64,000 nt of DNA. Origin: Stutzerimonas stutzeri. GTDB lineage: Bacteria > Pseudomonadota > Gammaproteobacteria > Pseudomonadales > Pseudomonadaceae. Positions 38,514 to 47,542 of the stretch are shown here, piece by piece; positions within the stretch are counted from its first letter, which is position 1, and the number at the start of each line of letters is the position of its first letter. The position numbers and the translations under genes were made by a program. Below the pieces are notes generated by a model that was given only the letters and a program-made list of their open reading frames with translations, had not been told where the DNA came from and did no database searches. The stretch lies in assembly GCF_000952685.1 (NCBI RefSeq), contig NZ_JYHV01000037.1, positions 372,001 through 436,000 of the forward strand, in the 5' to 3' direction.

Positions 38514-39236
38514 TCAGTCGCGCTTGGCGACTTCTTCTGCCATGCGCGTCAGGCCCAGGTGGCGGACGTCAGTGCCACGCACCAGATAGATCACCATTTC
38601 AGCGATGTTGCGCGCATGGTCGCCGATCCGCTCCAGCGAGCGCAGCACCCAGATCACGCTGAGCACGCGCGAGATCGAGCGCGGGTCTTCCATCATGTAG
38701 GTGACCAGCTCACGTAGTGCGGTCTTGTATTCGCGATCGACAGTCTTGTCGTACTGCGCCACCGACAGAGCCAGCTCGGCGTCGAAGCGGGCAAAGGCAT
38801 CGAGCGCTTCCTGCACCATTCGACGCACCTGATCGCCAATATGGCGGACCTCGACGTAGCCACGCGGCGACTCGCCGTCTTCGCAGAGTTCGATCGCCCG
38901 CCGGGCGATCTTGGTCGCCTCGTCGCCGATGCGCTCCAGATCGATCACTGACTTGGAGATGCTGATGATCAGCCGCAGATCGGATGCCGCCGGCTGGCGA
39001 CGGGCGAGGATGCGGATGCATTCCTCGTCGATGTTGCGCTCCATCTGATTGATCTGGTCATCGACCTCGCGCACCTGCTGCGCCAGCCCGGAATCGGCTT
39101 CGATCAGCGCGGTAACCGCATCGTTGACCTGCTTTTCGACCAACCCGCCCATGGCCAGAAGGCGACTGCGCACCTCCTCCAACTCGGCGTTGAACTGTTG
39201 GGAAATGTGTTGGGTGTGGCTGTCTTTGCTGATCAT
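38514..39236 (-). CDS. phoU: Phosphate-specific transport system accessory protein PhoU
   Basis: This 240-residue protein has two PhoU three-helix repeats with the metal-binding motifs EECIRILARRQPAASDLR and RIGDHARNIAEMVIYL. PhoU links Pst transport state to PhoR and keeps the Pho regulon off in high phosphate. It is the last gene of pstSCAB-phoU. Its C-terminus ends VRHLGLTRMAEEVAKRD. Confidence 0.95.
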   Translation of the reverse strand: MISKDSHTQHISQQFNAELEEVRSRLLAMGGLVEKQVNDAVTALIEADSGLAQQVREVDDQINQMERNIDEECIRILARRQPAASDLRLIISISKSVIDLERIGDEATKIARRAIELCEDGESPRGYVEVRHIGDQVRRMVQEALDAFARFDAELALSVAQYDKTVDREYKTALRELVTYMMEDPRSISRVLSVIWVLRSLERIGDHARNIAEMVIYLVRGTDVRHLGLTRMAEEVAKRD

Positions 39237-39325
39237 GTTTTCGCTCCGAGGAGGCTGCCGCTAGGCGGCGCTGGTGCGCAGCGCACCGGTGTAAATTGAT
39301 TCACCTGAATCCGTCTGGGCTTTGG

Positions 39326-39408
39326 CAGAGCGTGTCAGGCAAGGAGGCGGAACGCAGACAGTACGTTTTTGTACGGCAAGTTCCGCCGACGCCGCTTGGC
39401 GCGCTCTG
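39326..39408 (-). repeat. Long imperfect inverted repeat between pstB and phoU
   Basis: A ~40-base arm (39326-39365, starting CAGAGCG and ending AGTACG) pairs imperfectly with 39370-39408 (GTACGGCAAG, then CGCTCTG). A short T-rich loop lies between them. It lies in the ~185-base gap of the operon. It could stabilise or process the pst mRNA, or limit phoU transcription. Confidence 0.65.
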
Positions 39409-39421
39409 ACATAGCCAGGCC

Positions 39422-40261
39422 TCAACCGTAGCGGCCGGTGATGTAATCTTCTGTCTGCTTCTTGGCCGGATTGGTGAACAGGGTATCGGTGTCGCCATAT
39501 TCGATCAGCTTGCCCATGTACATGAACGCGGTGTAGTCGGACACCCGCGCGGCCTGCTGCATGTTGTGGGTGACGATGACGATGGTGTACTTGGCCTTCA
39601 GTTCGTAGATCAGCTCTTCAACCTTCAACGAGGAGATCGGGTCAAGAGCCGAACTCGGTTCGTCGAGCAGCAGCACTTCGGGTTGTACGGCGATGGTGCG
39701 GGCAATGACCAGACGCTGTTGCTGACCACCGGAAAGACCGAGCGCCGACTCGTGCAGGCGATCCTTGACCTCATCCCACAATGCCGCGCCCTTGAGTGCC
39801 CATTCGACGGTTTCGTCGAGCACGCGCTTCTGCTTGATGCCCTGGATGCGCAGGCCGTAGACGACGTTTTCGTAGATGCTCTTGGGGAACGGGTTGGGCT
39901 TCTGGAACACCATGCCGACGCGGCGGCGCAGGTCGGCGACGTCCTCGCCCTTACGGTAGATGTTGGTGCCGTCGAGGTTGATCGCCCCTTCGATGCGGCA
40001 GCCGTCGACCAGGTCGTTCATGCGGTTGAAGCAGCGCAGCAGCGTCGACTTGCCGCAACCGGACGGGCCGATGAAGGCCGTCACCCGCTGGCGCGGAATG
40101 CTCATGCTGACGTTGTACAGCGCCTGCTTCTCGCCGTAATACAGGCTCAGGTCGGGCACTTCGATGGCCATCGCTTCGTTGGCCAGGTCCAGTGCGCGCT
40201 TGTCGCGACCCAGCGCAGAGATATCGATGGAATGGGTAGTTCGGGTTTGCATAAGGCTCAC
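39422..40261 (-). CDS. pstB: Phosphate import ATP-binding protein PstB
   Basis: This 279-residue ABC ATPase has Walker [10 protein letters not shown] (65-73), Q-loop [19 protein letters not shown], signature LSGGQQQR (176-183) and Walker [10 protein letters not shown] (196-204). The [15 protein letters not shown] segment is characteristic of PstB. It energises PstCA. It precedes phoU in the operon. Confidence 0.97.
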   Translation of the reverse strand: MSLMQTRTTHSIDISALGRDKRALDLANEAMAIEVPDLSLYYGEKQALYNVSMSIPRQRVTAFIGPSGCGKSTLLRCFNRMNDLVDGCRIEGAINLDGTNIYRKGEDVADLRRRVGMVFQKPNPFPKSIYENVVYGLRIQGIKQKRVLDETVEWALKGAALWDEVKDRLHESALGLSGGQQQRLVIARTIAVQPEVLLLDEPSSALDPISSLKVEELIYELKAKYTIVIVTHNMQQAARVSDYTAFMYMGKLIEYGDTDTLFTNPAKKQTEDYITGRYG

Positions 40262-40269
40262 TCCGGGAG

Positions 40270-40342
40270 AGCTGGAAGCTGGAAGCTGAAAGCTGGAAGT
40301 CGAAGCGTGCTGCTTCTAGCTCCCAGCTTCTGGCTTTCAGCT
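40270..40342 (-). repeat. AGCTGGAAG-type repeat and inverted repeat between pstA and pstB
   Basis: The left 30 bases (40270-40299) hold a direct AGCTGGAAGCTGGAAGC series. The right 30 bases (40313-40342) are nearly its reverse complement, and the differences are mostly G/A changes that allow G-U pairs in RNA. This forms a long hairpin around a 13-base loop in the pstA-pstB gap. It resembles tandem AGCTGGAAG repeats seen in other pseudomonad intergenic regions. Confidence 0.65.
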
Positions 40343-40346
40343 GCTG

Positions 40347-42017
40347 TTAATGGTCGAGCGCTTTGTATTTTTCGCGCAGATGGTTACGAATGACGACTGC
40401 AGTGAGGTTCAGGACCGCAATCACCAGCACCAGCAGCAATGCGGTGGCGTAGACCAGCGGCCGCGCCGCCTCGACGTTGGGGCTCTGGAAGCCGACGTCG
40501 TAGATATGGAAGCCCAGGTGCATGATCTTCTGGTCGAGATGCAGGTAGGGGTAGTTACCATTGAGCGGCAGGCTCGGTGCGAGCTTGACCACACCGACCA
40601 GCATCAGCGGCGCCACTTCACCGGCCGCACGGGCCACGGCGAGAATCAGGCCGGTCATCATCGCCGGGCTGGCCATCGGCAGCACCACTTTCCACAATGT
40701 CTCCGACTTGGTCGCGCCGAGCGCCAGCGAGCCTTCGCGAAGAATTCGCGGAATACGCGCCAGACCTTCCTCGGTCGCGACGATCACCACCGGCAGGGTC
40801 AGGATCGCCAATGTCAACGACGCCCACATCAGACCCGGCGTACCGAACACCGGCGCCGGCGCCGCTTCGGGGTAGAAGATGCGGTCGAGCGAGCCACCCA
40901 GGACATAGACGAAGAAGCCCAGACCGAACACGCCGTAGACGATCGAGGGCACACCGGCGAGGTTGTTCACCGCGATGCGGATGATGCGGGTCAGCACGCC
41001 CTGCTTGGCATATTCGCGCAGGTAAACCGCGGCGATCACGCCGAACGGCGTCACGATCACCGCCATGATGATGGTCATCAGCACGGTGCCGAAGATCGCC
41101 GGGAAGATGCCGCCTTCGGTATTGGCTTCGCGCGGCTCGTCGCTGACGAATTCCCAAACCTTGGCGGCATAGAAGCCCAGCTTGTCCAGCGTCGACATGG
41201 CGTTGGGACGATAGGCGCGGACGATCTTGCCCAGGCTGATCTCCTTTTCCTGACCGTCCATGGTGCGCATGGTGATGCTGTCGCGATTGAAACCTGTGTA
41301 GAGCGAGACCAGCTCGGTCTCGAGCGCCTTGTATTCGGCATCCCACCGCGCACGCTCGGCATCGAGCTCGGCCTGGGCGGCCGCATCGAGCTGATCGTCC
41401 AGCTCCAGCTTGCGGGTCTTCAGACGCAGGCGTTCGAGGCCATGGTTGATGCGACCGATGTCGACCTTCTCCAGCCTGGCGATATCAGCATGCAGCTCGT
41501 CGATGCGATCAATGCGCTTTTGCAGTTCTGGCCATGCTGCGTCGCCTTCGGCTACCAGCTGACCGCTTTCTTTGACGTTCAACAACTCGCCATAGAAGTT
41601 GCCCCACTCGCGGCGCTCCAGCGCCACCAGATCGGCCGGCTTACGCGGATTGCTCAGCCACTCGCCGACGACCCAGGAGAAGTCCGCGCCATAAACCTCG
41701 CGGTTGCCGACCTTGAGCAGTTCGCGCGTCATGAACTCGCCGCCCTCGACATCTACCGGGAGGCCACTGGCCGCCAGGCGCGCCCGTGGCACCTCTTCGG
41801 CCTGCACGATTTCACCGGCCATTACGCGTGGCTCGGCACCGGGGATCTGGTAGTCGCTGACGACGACGTCAGCTGGCCAGAAGTGCTCAAGGCCCCGCAC
41901 GGCGATTACCGCCAGCAGGCCAAGGGTCATGATCACGGCGATGGAAACAGCACCGGCATTAATCCAGACCCAAGGGGTGCCGCTCTTGATCCAGGTTTTC
42001 AGCGAATCCTTTTTCAC
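40347..42017 (-). CDS. pstA: Phosphate transport permease PstA with large periplasmic insertion
   Basis: At 556 residues it is about twice the size of E. coli PstA. Span 1 is ~17-40. Residues ~41-305 are periplasmic and include a predicted coiled coil at ~163-240 (IDELHADIARLEK, LRLKTRKLELDDQLDA). The six-span permease core starts near 306 with the ABC loop EGLARIPRILREGSLALGAT. It transports phosphate with PstC and PstB. This long form is typical of pseudomonads. Confidence 0.93.
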   Translation of the reverse strand: MKKDSLKTWIKSGTPWVWINAGAVSIAVIMTLGLLAVIAVRGLEHFWPADVVVSDYQIPGAEPRVMAGEIVQAEEVPRARLAASGLPVDVEGGEFMTRELLKVGNREVYGADFSWVVGEWLSNPRKPADLVALERREWGNFYGELLNVKESGQLVAEGDAAWPELQKRIDRIDELHADIARLEKVDIGRINHGLERLRLKTRKLELDDQLDAAAQAELDAERARWDAEYKALETELVSLYTGFNRDSITMRTMDGQEKEISLGKIVRAYRPNAMSTLDKLGFYAAKVWEFVSDEPREANTEGGIFPAIFGTVLMTIIMAVIVTPFGVIAAVYLREYAKQGVLTRIIRIAVNNLAGVPSIVYGVFGLGFFVYVLGGSLDRIFYPEAAPAPVFGTPGLMWASLTLAILTLPVVIVATEEGLARIPRILREGSLALGATKSETLWKVVLPMASPAMMTGLILAVARAAGEVAPLMLVGVVKLAPSLPLNGNYPYLHLDQKIMHLGFHIYDVGFQSPNVEAARPLVYATALLLVLVIAVLNLTAVVIRNHLREKYKALDH

Positions 42018-42088
42018 GGATCGATACCTTTTCGAAATCTTGTCGTAGCCGCAGCGGGCTGCGTCGGTGCCCGAAGGCGTGGTTCGTG

Positions 42089-44365
42089 TTACAGGCTGGC
42101 GTATTTACGACGCAGGCGCTGGCGGATCACCTCGGCCAGGGTGTTCATCACGAACGTGAACATCAGCAGCACCATCGCCGCGAGGAACAGTACGCGGTAG
42201 TGGGTACTGCCCACTTCCGACTCGGGCATTTCCACCGCCACGTTGGCCGCCAGCGTGCGCATGCCTTCGAAGATGTTCGCTTCCATGATGGGCGTGTTGC
42301 CGGTGGCCATCAGCACGATCATGGTCTCGCCCACGGCGCGGCCCATGCCGATCATCAGCGCAGAGAAAATGCCTGGACTGGCGGTGAGCAGCACCACGCG
42401 GATCAATGTCTGCCAAGGGGTTGCACCGAGCGCCAGTGAGCCCAGCGTCAGGCTGCGCGGCACGCTGAATACGGCGTCCTCGGCGATCGAGTAGATCGTC
42501 GGGATCACCGCGAAGCCCATGGCCAGCCCGATCACCAGAGCGTTGCGCTGATCGAAGGGAATGCCCATCTCGTTGGACAGCCACAGGCGCATGTCGCCGC
42601 CGAAGAACCAGTTCTCCAGGTAACCACTGACCGCCAGCGAGCCCCAGCCCACGAACAGGATCACCGGGATCAGCAGTACCGCTTCCCAGCCATCCGGGAC
42701 GCTCAGGCGCAAGCCTTCGGGCATCCGGCTCCAAATCCAGCTGGCCAGCAGGATGCCGACGGGCATCAGCAACAAGAGACTGAAAATGCCGGGTAGGTGG
42801 TTTTCCAGATAGGGCGCCAGGAACAGGCCAGCAAAGAAGCCGAGGATCACCGTTGGCAAGGCTTCCATCAGCTCGATAACCGGCTTGACCTTGCGGCGCA
42901 GCGTGGGCGCCATGAAGTAGGCGGTGTAAAACGCGGCGCAGATAGCCAGCGGGGCTGCCAACAACATCGCGTAGAAGGCCGCCTTGAGGGTACCGAACGC
43001 CAGTGGCGAAAGGCTCAACTTGGGCTCGAAGTCACCAGTCGCAGAAGTCGACTGCCAGACGTAATCAGGCTCGGGGTAGCTTTCGTACCAGACCTTGCCC
43101 CACAGCGCGCTCCAAGAGATCTCCGGATGCGGGTTGTCGATGACAAAACGCTGCAGCTGATCACCTGACTCCACCAACAGGCGGGTCGCACGGGGGGACA
43201 TGGCGGCGACAGCGGCGCCGTCAGTGACCTGTTCGGTCAGCAGGGTACGATGGGCAGTGCTGTGGAAGATGCCCAAGGTGCCGGCGCTATCGAGCGCAAG
43301 AAAGCCCTTGCGACGCTCTTCGGGAAGAATCTGGGTGATCGGCTGGCCGTCCAGCTGAAAGTTGCGCACATTCTTCAGCTCGGCTTGACCATCGTTACCC
43401 CGAACCATGAACCACTGGCCAACGCCACCGACCGAATCGCCGACCATCAGCGAGATGCCACCGAGCAATGAAGCCACGGTGGTAATTTCGCCTTTGCCCG
43501 CGAGCAGCTTGTAGCGACCGTTGAGCTGCTTGCGACGCAGGTCGAATACGTCGACGCTGGAACGGCCACTCACCGCGAACAGCCACATATGGCGTGGGTC
43601 GATGCGCAGGGCTTTGATCGGCTCCGACAGCTGAGGAAGCGCCATCCGCTCCTCTTCCAGGCTGATTTCGCCGGTCATCAAGTTTTCGCTGGAGGCTATT
43701 TTCAACGCATGCAGCGCGCCGTCTGTTGCGCCGGCGACCATCAGGGTCGAGCCGTTGAGACTGATGGCCGCGTGCTCGATGGGACGTCCTTGCGGGTCCA
43801 GGTTCAGCGGCTCTTTACCGAAGGGGTAGTCCAGCTGCGGCGTGATGGTTTTCTTGCCTTCCGGATAGCTGACTTTGTAATTGTGTTCGGCCACCAGCAC
43901 CTGGCCGTTGCTCAGGCCCAGCACCATCCGACGGTTGCCGGGCGTGTCCTCCCCCACCGATACGATGTGGCTGTCGGCCGGCAGCGGTAGTTCGACCGTG
44001 CGCAGGGATTCGCCGGTTCTCACACTGAAAAAGCGCACCACGCCGTCGTCACCGAGGCGCAACGCGACCTGGTTCTGCTCTTCCATGGCCAGCAGCAGCG
44101 GCTTGCCGGCATCGGCCAACCAAGCCGGCTGCTGGGCATCGCGTGCGTCCAACTCGGCGCCCTGGAACATGGGCGTAACAACTTGAGCAAGATAGAAAAA
44201 GATCAGGCAGATCGCGCCGAGCACGGCGAGCCCGCCTATGGAGACATACCAACGCGCCAGGTTGTCTTTCAGCGCGCGTACGCGCCGCTTGCGTTGCAAC
44301 GCAGGGGTGTTGAAGTCCAGCCGTTGCACATCGGAATTCGCGCTCATGGTCTCGATATCGTTCAT
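42089..44365 (-). CDS. pstC: Phosphate transport permease PstC with periplasmic beta-propeller-like domain
   Basis: At 758 residues it is over twice E. coli PstC. Span 1 is ~40-62. Residues ~65-450 are periplasmic with repeats of the WD/quinoprotein-propeller type (GDDGVVRFFSVRTGESLRT, LGLSNGQVLVAEH, AGATDGALHALKI, SVDVFDLRRKQLNGRY). The transport core starts near 455 (GTLKAAFYAMLLA) and holds the ABC loop LGSLALGATPWQTLIRV. It has its own Pho box upstream, separate from pstS. Confidence 0.93.
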   Translation of the reverse strand: MNDIETMSANSDVQRLDFNTPALQRKRRVRALKDNLARWYVSIGGLAVLGAICLIFFYLAQVVTPMFQGAELDARDAQQPAWLADAGKPLLLAMEEQNQVALRLGDDGVVRFFSVRTGESLRTVELPLPADSHIVSVGEDTPGNRRMVLGLSNGQVLVAEHNYKVSYPEGKKTITPQLDYPFGKEPLNLDPQGRPIEHAAISLNGSTLMVAGATDGALHALKIASSENLMTGEISLEEERMALPQLSEPIKALRIDPRHMWLFAVSGRSSVDVFDLRRKQLNGRYKLLAGKGEITTVASLLGGISLMVGDSVGGVGQWFMVRGNDGQAELKNVRNFQLDGQPITQILPEERRKGFLALDSAGTLGIFHSTAHRTLLTEQVTDGAAVAAMSPRATRLLVESGDQLQRFVIDNPHPEISWSALWGKVWYESYPEPDYVWQSTSATGDFEPKLSLSPLAFGTLKAAFYAMLLAAPLAICAAFYTAYFMAPTLRRKVKPVIELMEALPTVILGFFAGLFLAPYLENHLPGIFSLLLLMPVGILLASWIWSRMPEGLRLSVPDGWEAVLLIPVILFVGWGSLAVSGYLENWFFGGDMRLWLSNEMGIPFDQRNALVIGLAMGFAVIPTIYSIAEDAVFSVPRSLTLGSLALGATPWQTLIRVVLLTASPGIFSALMIGMGRAVGETMIVLMATGNTPIMEANIFEGMRTLAANVAVEMPESEVGSTHYRVLFLAAMVLLMFTFVMNTLAEVIRQRLRRKYASL

Positions 44366-44462
44366 GCGAAGGTCCTGGCCGCTCAGGCCGTTAAAACTGA
44401 ACTGCTACGCCGCTATGGCGCGAGTCGTTTCCTGGCTTGATGGCCGGTCGGGCGCCTAATTT

Positions 44463-44491
44463 AATGCAGCTGTGTGACAGAAAAATTACAG
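44463..44491 (-). promoter_or_regulatory. Pho box in front of pstC
   Basis: On the minus strand three 7-mers are spaced 4 bases apart: CTGTAAT (44491-44485), CTGTCAC (44480-44474) and CTGCATT (44469-44463). The middle one matches the consensus CTGTCAT at 6 of 7 bases. It lies ~98 bases upstream of pstC and within the pstS-pstC gap. It provides a second PhoB-controlled promoter inside the operon. Confidence 0.75.
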
Positions 44492-44505
44492 CCAGGTGAC
44501 GTGAA

Positions 44506-44539
44506 GACGCCCGCCAACGCGCGGGGCGTGGCGGGCGTC
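44506..44539 (-). terminator. Hairpin between pstS and pstC (possible partial terminator or stabiliser)
   Basis: An 11-bp perfect GC-rich stem (GACGCCCGCCA and TGGCGGGCGTC) with a 12-base loop lies ~40 bases past the pstS stop. No strong T-run follows immediately. It could reduce read-through or stabilise the pstS mRNA, raising binding-protein levels over permease levels. Confidence 0.55.
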
Positions 44540-44580
44540 GCTGCAACTCGCGGCAAGCGCCGCGTGGCTGGCGTGACGTC

Positions 44581-45549
44581 TTAGTTCAGACCCAGCTCTT
44601 GCATGGTCTTGTCGACCACTTTCTTCGGCAGCGGGATGTAGCCGTCCTTGACCACAACTTCCTGCCCCTGCTTCGACAGCACAAGCTTGAGGAACTCGGC
44701 GTCGATCGGGCTCAGCGGCTTGTTCGGCGCCTTGTTGACGTAGACGTAGAAGAAGCGAGCCAGCGGGAACTTGCCAGCCAGAGCGTTCTCTTCGTTGGCT
44801 TCGAAAGCCTCGCCACCCTTGGACAGCGGTACAGCACGGACGCTGGAAGTCTTGTAGCCGATGCCCGAGTAACCGATGGCGTTCAGAGTGCTGGAGATCG
44901 ACTGCACCACCGAAGCGGAGCCTGGCTGCTCGTTCACGTTGGACTTGAAGTCACCTTTACACAGGGCTTCTTCCTTGAAGTAACCGTAGGTGCCGGACAC
45001 CGAGTTACGGCCGAACAGCTGGATCGGCTTGCCAGCCCACTCGCCGGTCAGACCCACGTCACCCCAGGTCTTGATGTCCTGCTCGCCACCGCACAGCCGG
45101 GTGCTGGAGAAGATCGCGTCGACCTGCTCGATGTCCAGGCTCTTGATCGGGTTGTCCTTGTGGACGAATACGGCCAGGGCGTCGATAGCGACCGGCACTG
45201 CAGTCGGCTTGTAGCCGTACTTCTCTTCGAAGGCCTGGATTTCGTTGTCCTTCATTGGACGGCTCATCGGGCCGAGGTTGGCCGTGCCTTCGGTCAGCGC
45301 GGGCGGTGCGGTGGAGGAGCCGGCGGCCTGAATCTGGATGTTGACGTTCGGGTAGCTGCGCTTGAAGTCTTCAGCCCAGAGGGTCATCAGGTTGGCCAGG
45401 GAGTCGGAACCGACGCTGGACAGGTTGCCGGAAACGCCGGAGGTCTTCTCATAAGCCGGCAGTGCCGGATCAACCGCGGCCACTGCGTTGGCAGCGCCTA
45501 CACCAGCGGCAACAAAGGTCAAGGCCGCCATCAAACGATTCAGTTTCAT
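44581..45549 (-). CDS. pstS: Phosphate ABC transporter substrate-binding protein PstS
   Basis: This 322-residue periplasmic phosphate receptor has a signal peptide ([16 protein letters not shown], with cleavage near ANAVAA). Binding segments include [16 protein letters not shown], the [16 protein letters not shown] motif with the phosphate-contacting Arg/Ser/Thr loop, and the domain-closing [23 protein letters not shown] precedes the ATG. It is controlled by the Pho boxes at 45609-45648. Confidence 0.96.
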   Translation of the reverse strand: MKLNRLMAALTFVAAGVGAANAVAAVDPALPAYEKTSGVSGNLSSVGSDSLANLMTLWAEDFKRSYPNVNIQIQAAGSSTAPPALTEGTANLGPMSRPMKDNEIQAFEEKYGYKPTAVPVAIDALAVFVHKDNPIKSLDIEQVDAIFSSTRLCGGEQDIKTWGDVGLTGEWAGKPIQLFGRNSVSGTYGYFKEEALCKGDFKSNVNEQPGSASVVQSISSTLNAIGYSGIGYKTSSVRAVPLSKGGEAFEANEENALAGKFPLARFFYVYVNKAPNKPLSPIDAEFLKLVLSKQGQEVVVKDGYIPLPKKVVDKTMQELGLN

Positions 45550-45608
45550 TCCATGCTCCTAGCAGGGGTGTGTCAGTGTTTGGAACGGGGGCCATTGTCT
45601 GCAGGCCG

Positions 45609-45648
45609 TGTGAACACTCTATGAACTGAATATGACAATCTGGTGACG
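45609..45648 (-). promoter_or_regulatory. Tandem Pho boxes upstream of pstS
   Basis: On the minus strand four 7-mers follow each other with exact 4-base gaps: CGTCACC (45648-45642), TGTCATA (45637-45631), GTTCATA (45626-45620) and GTTCACA (45615-45609). This is two PhoB sites in tandem with perfect 11-bp periodicity. A GACAAT -10-like element lies ~10 bases downstream. It predicts strong phosphate-starvation induction of pstS. Confidence 0.8.
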
Positions 45649-45766
45649 ACCAGGAACTTGTTTCGCTTCAGTCGCTGCGGCCACGCACAGCCGCTATACT
45701 CGGCCCGGCCCGCACTACCGTGGGCATTTCGCGCCAGAACAACAAACGCGCCGCGAGTCCAACCCG

Positions 45767-46168
45767 ATGAAAGAATACGAACAGGAAGACCCAATCCCAC
45801 AGGGCGATCTGGCCCTGCAGCTGACCGCCCTGCCGCGCGAAACCAATGGCTTCGGTGACATCTTCGGGGGTTGGCTGGTATCCCAGATGGATCTGGCCGG
45901 GACCGCCATGGCCAGCCGCGTGGCAGCCGGCCGCGTGGCCACGGTGTCCATCGACCGCATGGCGTTCATGGTGCCCGTGGCCGTGGGCGCGCAGCTGTCC
46001 TTCTATACCCAGACGTTGGAAATCGGGCGCAGCTCGATTCGCATGCTGGTGGAAGTCTGGAGCGATGACCCGCTGTCCAGTGAGTGGCGCAAAGTGACCG
46101 AGGCGGTATTCGTCTTCGTCGCCATCGACGGCAGCGGCCGCACCCGCCCGGTCACGCCGCGGCGCTGA
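45767..46168 (+). CDS. YciA-like acyl-CoA thioesterase
   Basis: This 133-residue hot-dog protein carries NGFGDIFGGWLVSQMDLAG, the YciA family signature with the catalytic Asp. A central TVSIDRMAFMVPVAVGAQL and a C-terminal strand FVFVAIDGSGRTRPV follow. It hydrolyses acyl-CoA thioesters, probably for CoA recycling. It is divergent from pstS, and its start lies ~120 bases from the outermost Pho-box repeat. The GGDEF gene is convergent, 13 bases away. Confidence 0.9.
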   Translation: MKEYEQEDPIPQGDLALQLTALPRETNGFGDIFGGWLVSQMDLAGTAMASRVAAGRVATVSIDRMAFMVPVAVGAQLSFYTQTLEIGRSSIRMLVEVWSDDPLSSEWRKVTEAVFVFVAIDGSGRTRPVTPRR

Positions 46169-46180
46169 ATGGCGCAGCGC

Positions 46181-47380
46181 TCACTCCGCTGACAGAGCAG
46201 GGCTCAACGCGTAGCGATTCTTGCCGGCCTGCTTGGCTCGATACAGTGCGGCATCGGCCGCCTGATAGAGCTGTTCGGCGGTCTGCCCCGGCTGCCACAT
46301 CGCGACGCCGATGGTGGTTGTGACGCAATTCCCCTGTGCCGATGCGGGATGGGGGATAGCACGTTCGGCGAGCGTCGACAGTATCTGTCCCGCAATGGCT
46401 TGCGCCGACGCAGCATCGCAATTGAGCAGAAGCACGGCGAATTCCTCGCCCCCAACCCGCGCCGCCAGATCCATTGGCCGTCGCGAGAAGCCATCCAACA
46501 AGGCACCGAAGTCTCGGATCAGCGCATCGCCGGCCGGATGGCCGAGGTTGTCGTTGTAGGCCTTGAAGTTATCCAGATCGAGCAGCAGCAGCGCTAGCGG
46601 CTGACGATCACGCCGTGCCTGCAACAGTGTCTGGTTGAGCGCGGTGTCGAAGCTGCGACGGTTGGCCAGCCCGGTCAGTGCGTCGTGCTGCGCAACCCAG
46701 CCGAGCAGCTTGCGCACCAGGAATTGTTCGCGCTGCGAGTATTCATGGACATAGCGACTGGTCGCCCCGATCACCAGCAGCAACAGGTAATAGCTGACCG
46801 AAATCCAGTGCACCTTCATCTCGAAGGGCGAAAGAATCATCGCAGCCATCAACACGTCGATCAGCACGATCAATGCCGCGCTGATCAAGGCCCGCCAGAA
46901 GGTGATTCCGAGAAAGAAGAACGAACAGACGATCAACAGCCCGGCGCCATAGCGGAACGACATTTCCGGCTGGAGCATCTCGTACTGGATATCGATGCGC
47001 GCAGCGATGATGCCGACCAGTACCAGCAGCACTGGAAATAGCCGATTGGCGATGATCCTGACCCGCTTGTGGAAGAGCGACATGGCCAGAATCCCGAGCC
47101 CGGGAAGCATCTCCAGCAGGCGCAGCAGCGTGAGCTCGAGCAGCCAGGCCGGATCGGACTGGGCAAAAAGATGCCGTTCGACATAGAGGTAGCCCGCAAC
47201 CACCAACATCAGCAAGCAAGCACCTAGCCGTTGCGCCAGGCGCGCCTGATGATTCAGGTAGCGGCGAAATTCACGTTCCAGTTCAGGCACGAAGAACAGG
47301 AAGCGAAACCCCTGAAGCAGCTGCCTGCCATAGGGCGTATCCCGAAAATCTTCGGCAGACTGATGTTCTAGGCTTTGCAT
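46181..47380 (-). CDS. Membrane-bound GGDEF diguanylate cyclase
   Basis: This 399-residue protein has five to six membrane spans in the first ~215 residues (a MASE-like region, type uncertain). A GGDEF domain follows from ~225 with active site GGEEF. An inhibitory I-site RxxD (RPMD) lies exactly 5 residues before GGEEF. It makes cyclic di-GMP from two GTP and is subject to product inhibition. No EAL domain is present. The signal it senses through the membrane domain is unknown. Confidence 0.9.
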   Translation of the reverse strand: MQSLEHQSAEDFRDTPYGRQLLQGFRFLFFVPELEREFRRYLNHQARLAQRLGACLLMLVVAGYLYVERHLFAQSDPAWLLELTLLRLLEMLPGLGILAMSLFHKRVRIIANRLFPVLLVLVGIIAARIDIQYEMLQPEMSFRYGAGLLIVCSFFFLGITFWRALISAALIVLIDVLMAAMILSPFEMKVHWISVSYYLLLLVIGATSRYVHEYSQREQFLVRKLLGWVAQHDALTGLANRRSFDTALNQTLLQARRDRQPLALLLLDLDNFKAYNDNLGHPAGDALIRDFGALLDGFSRRPMDLAARVGGEEFAVLLLNCDAASAQAIAGQILSTLAERAIPHPASAQGNCVTTTIGVAMWQPGQTAEQLYQAADAALYRAKQAGKNRYALSPALSAE

Positions 47381-47542
47381 TGGCGTCGCTCATGTACTGG
47401 CGCAGCGATGATATCACTTAGACATCAGGCCGCCCGTTTTCCCGATGAACGTGCACGCAGGCGTCTGCCGTGGGCCTTTGCCACGCCCATCACTTGCCGG
47501 CGCCGCCGCTACGCTCCACTATCGGACCACCTGCATTGTTGG

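Noticed and set aside
40270-40299. AGCTGGAAG tandem series as a possible CRISPR or iteron array
   Set aside because: Units are 6-9 bases long with no spacers and pair with a downstream complement, so it is a hairpin repeat.
40350-42200. 616-codon open frame on the plus strand opposite pstA
   Set aside because: The translation is His/Gln/Asp-rich low-complexity sequence typical of an antisense shadow. The opposite strand encodes PstA with all motifs.
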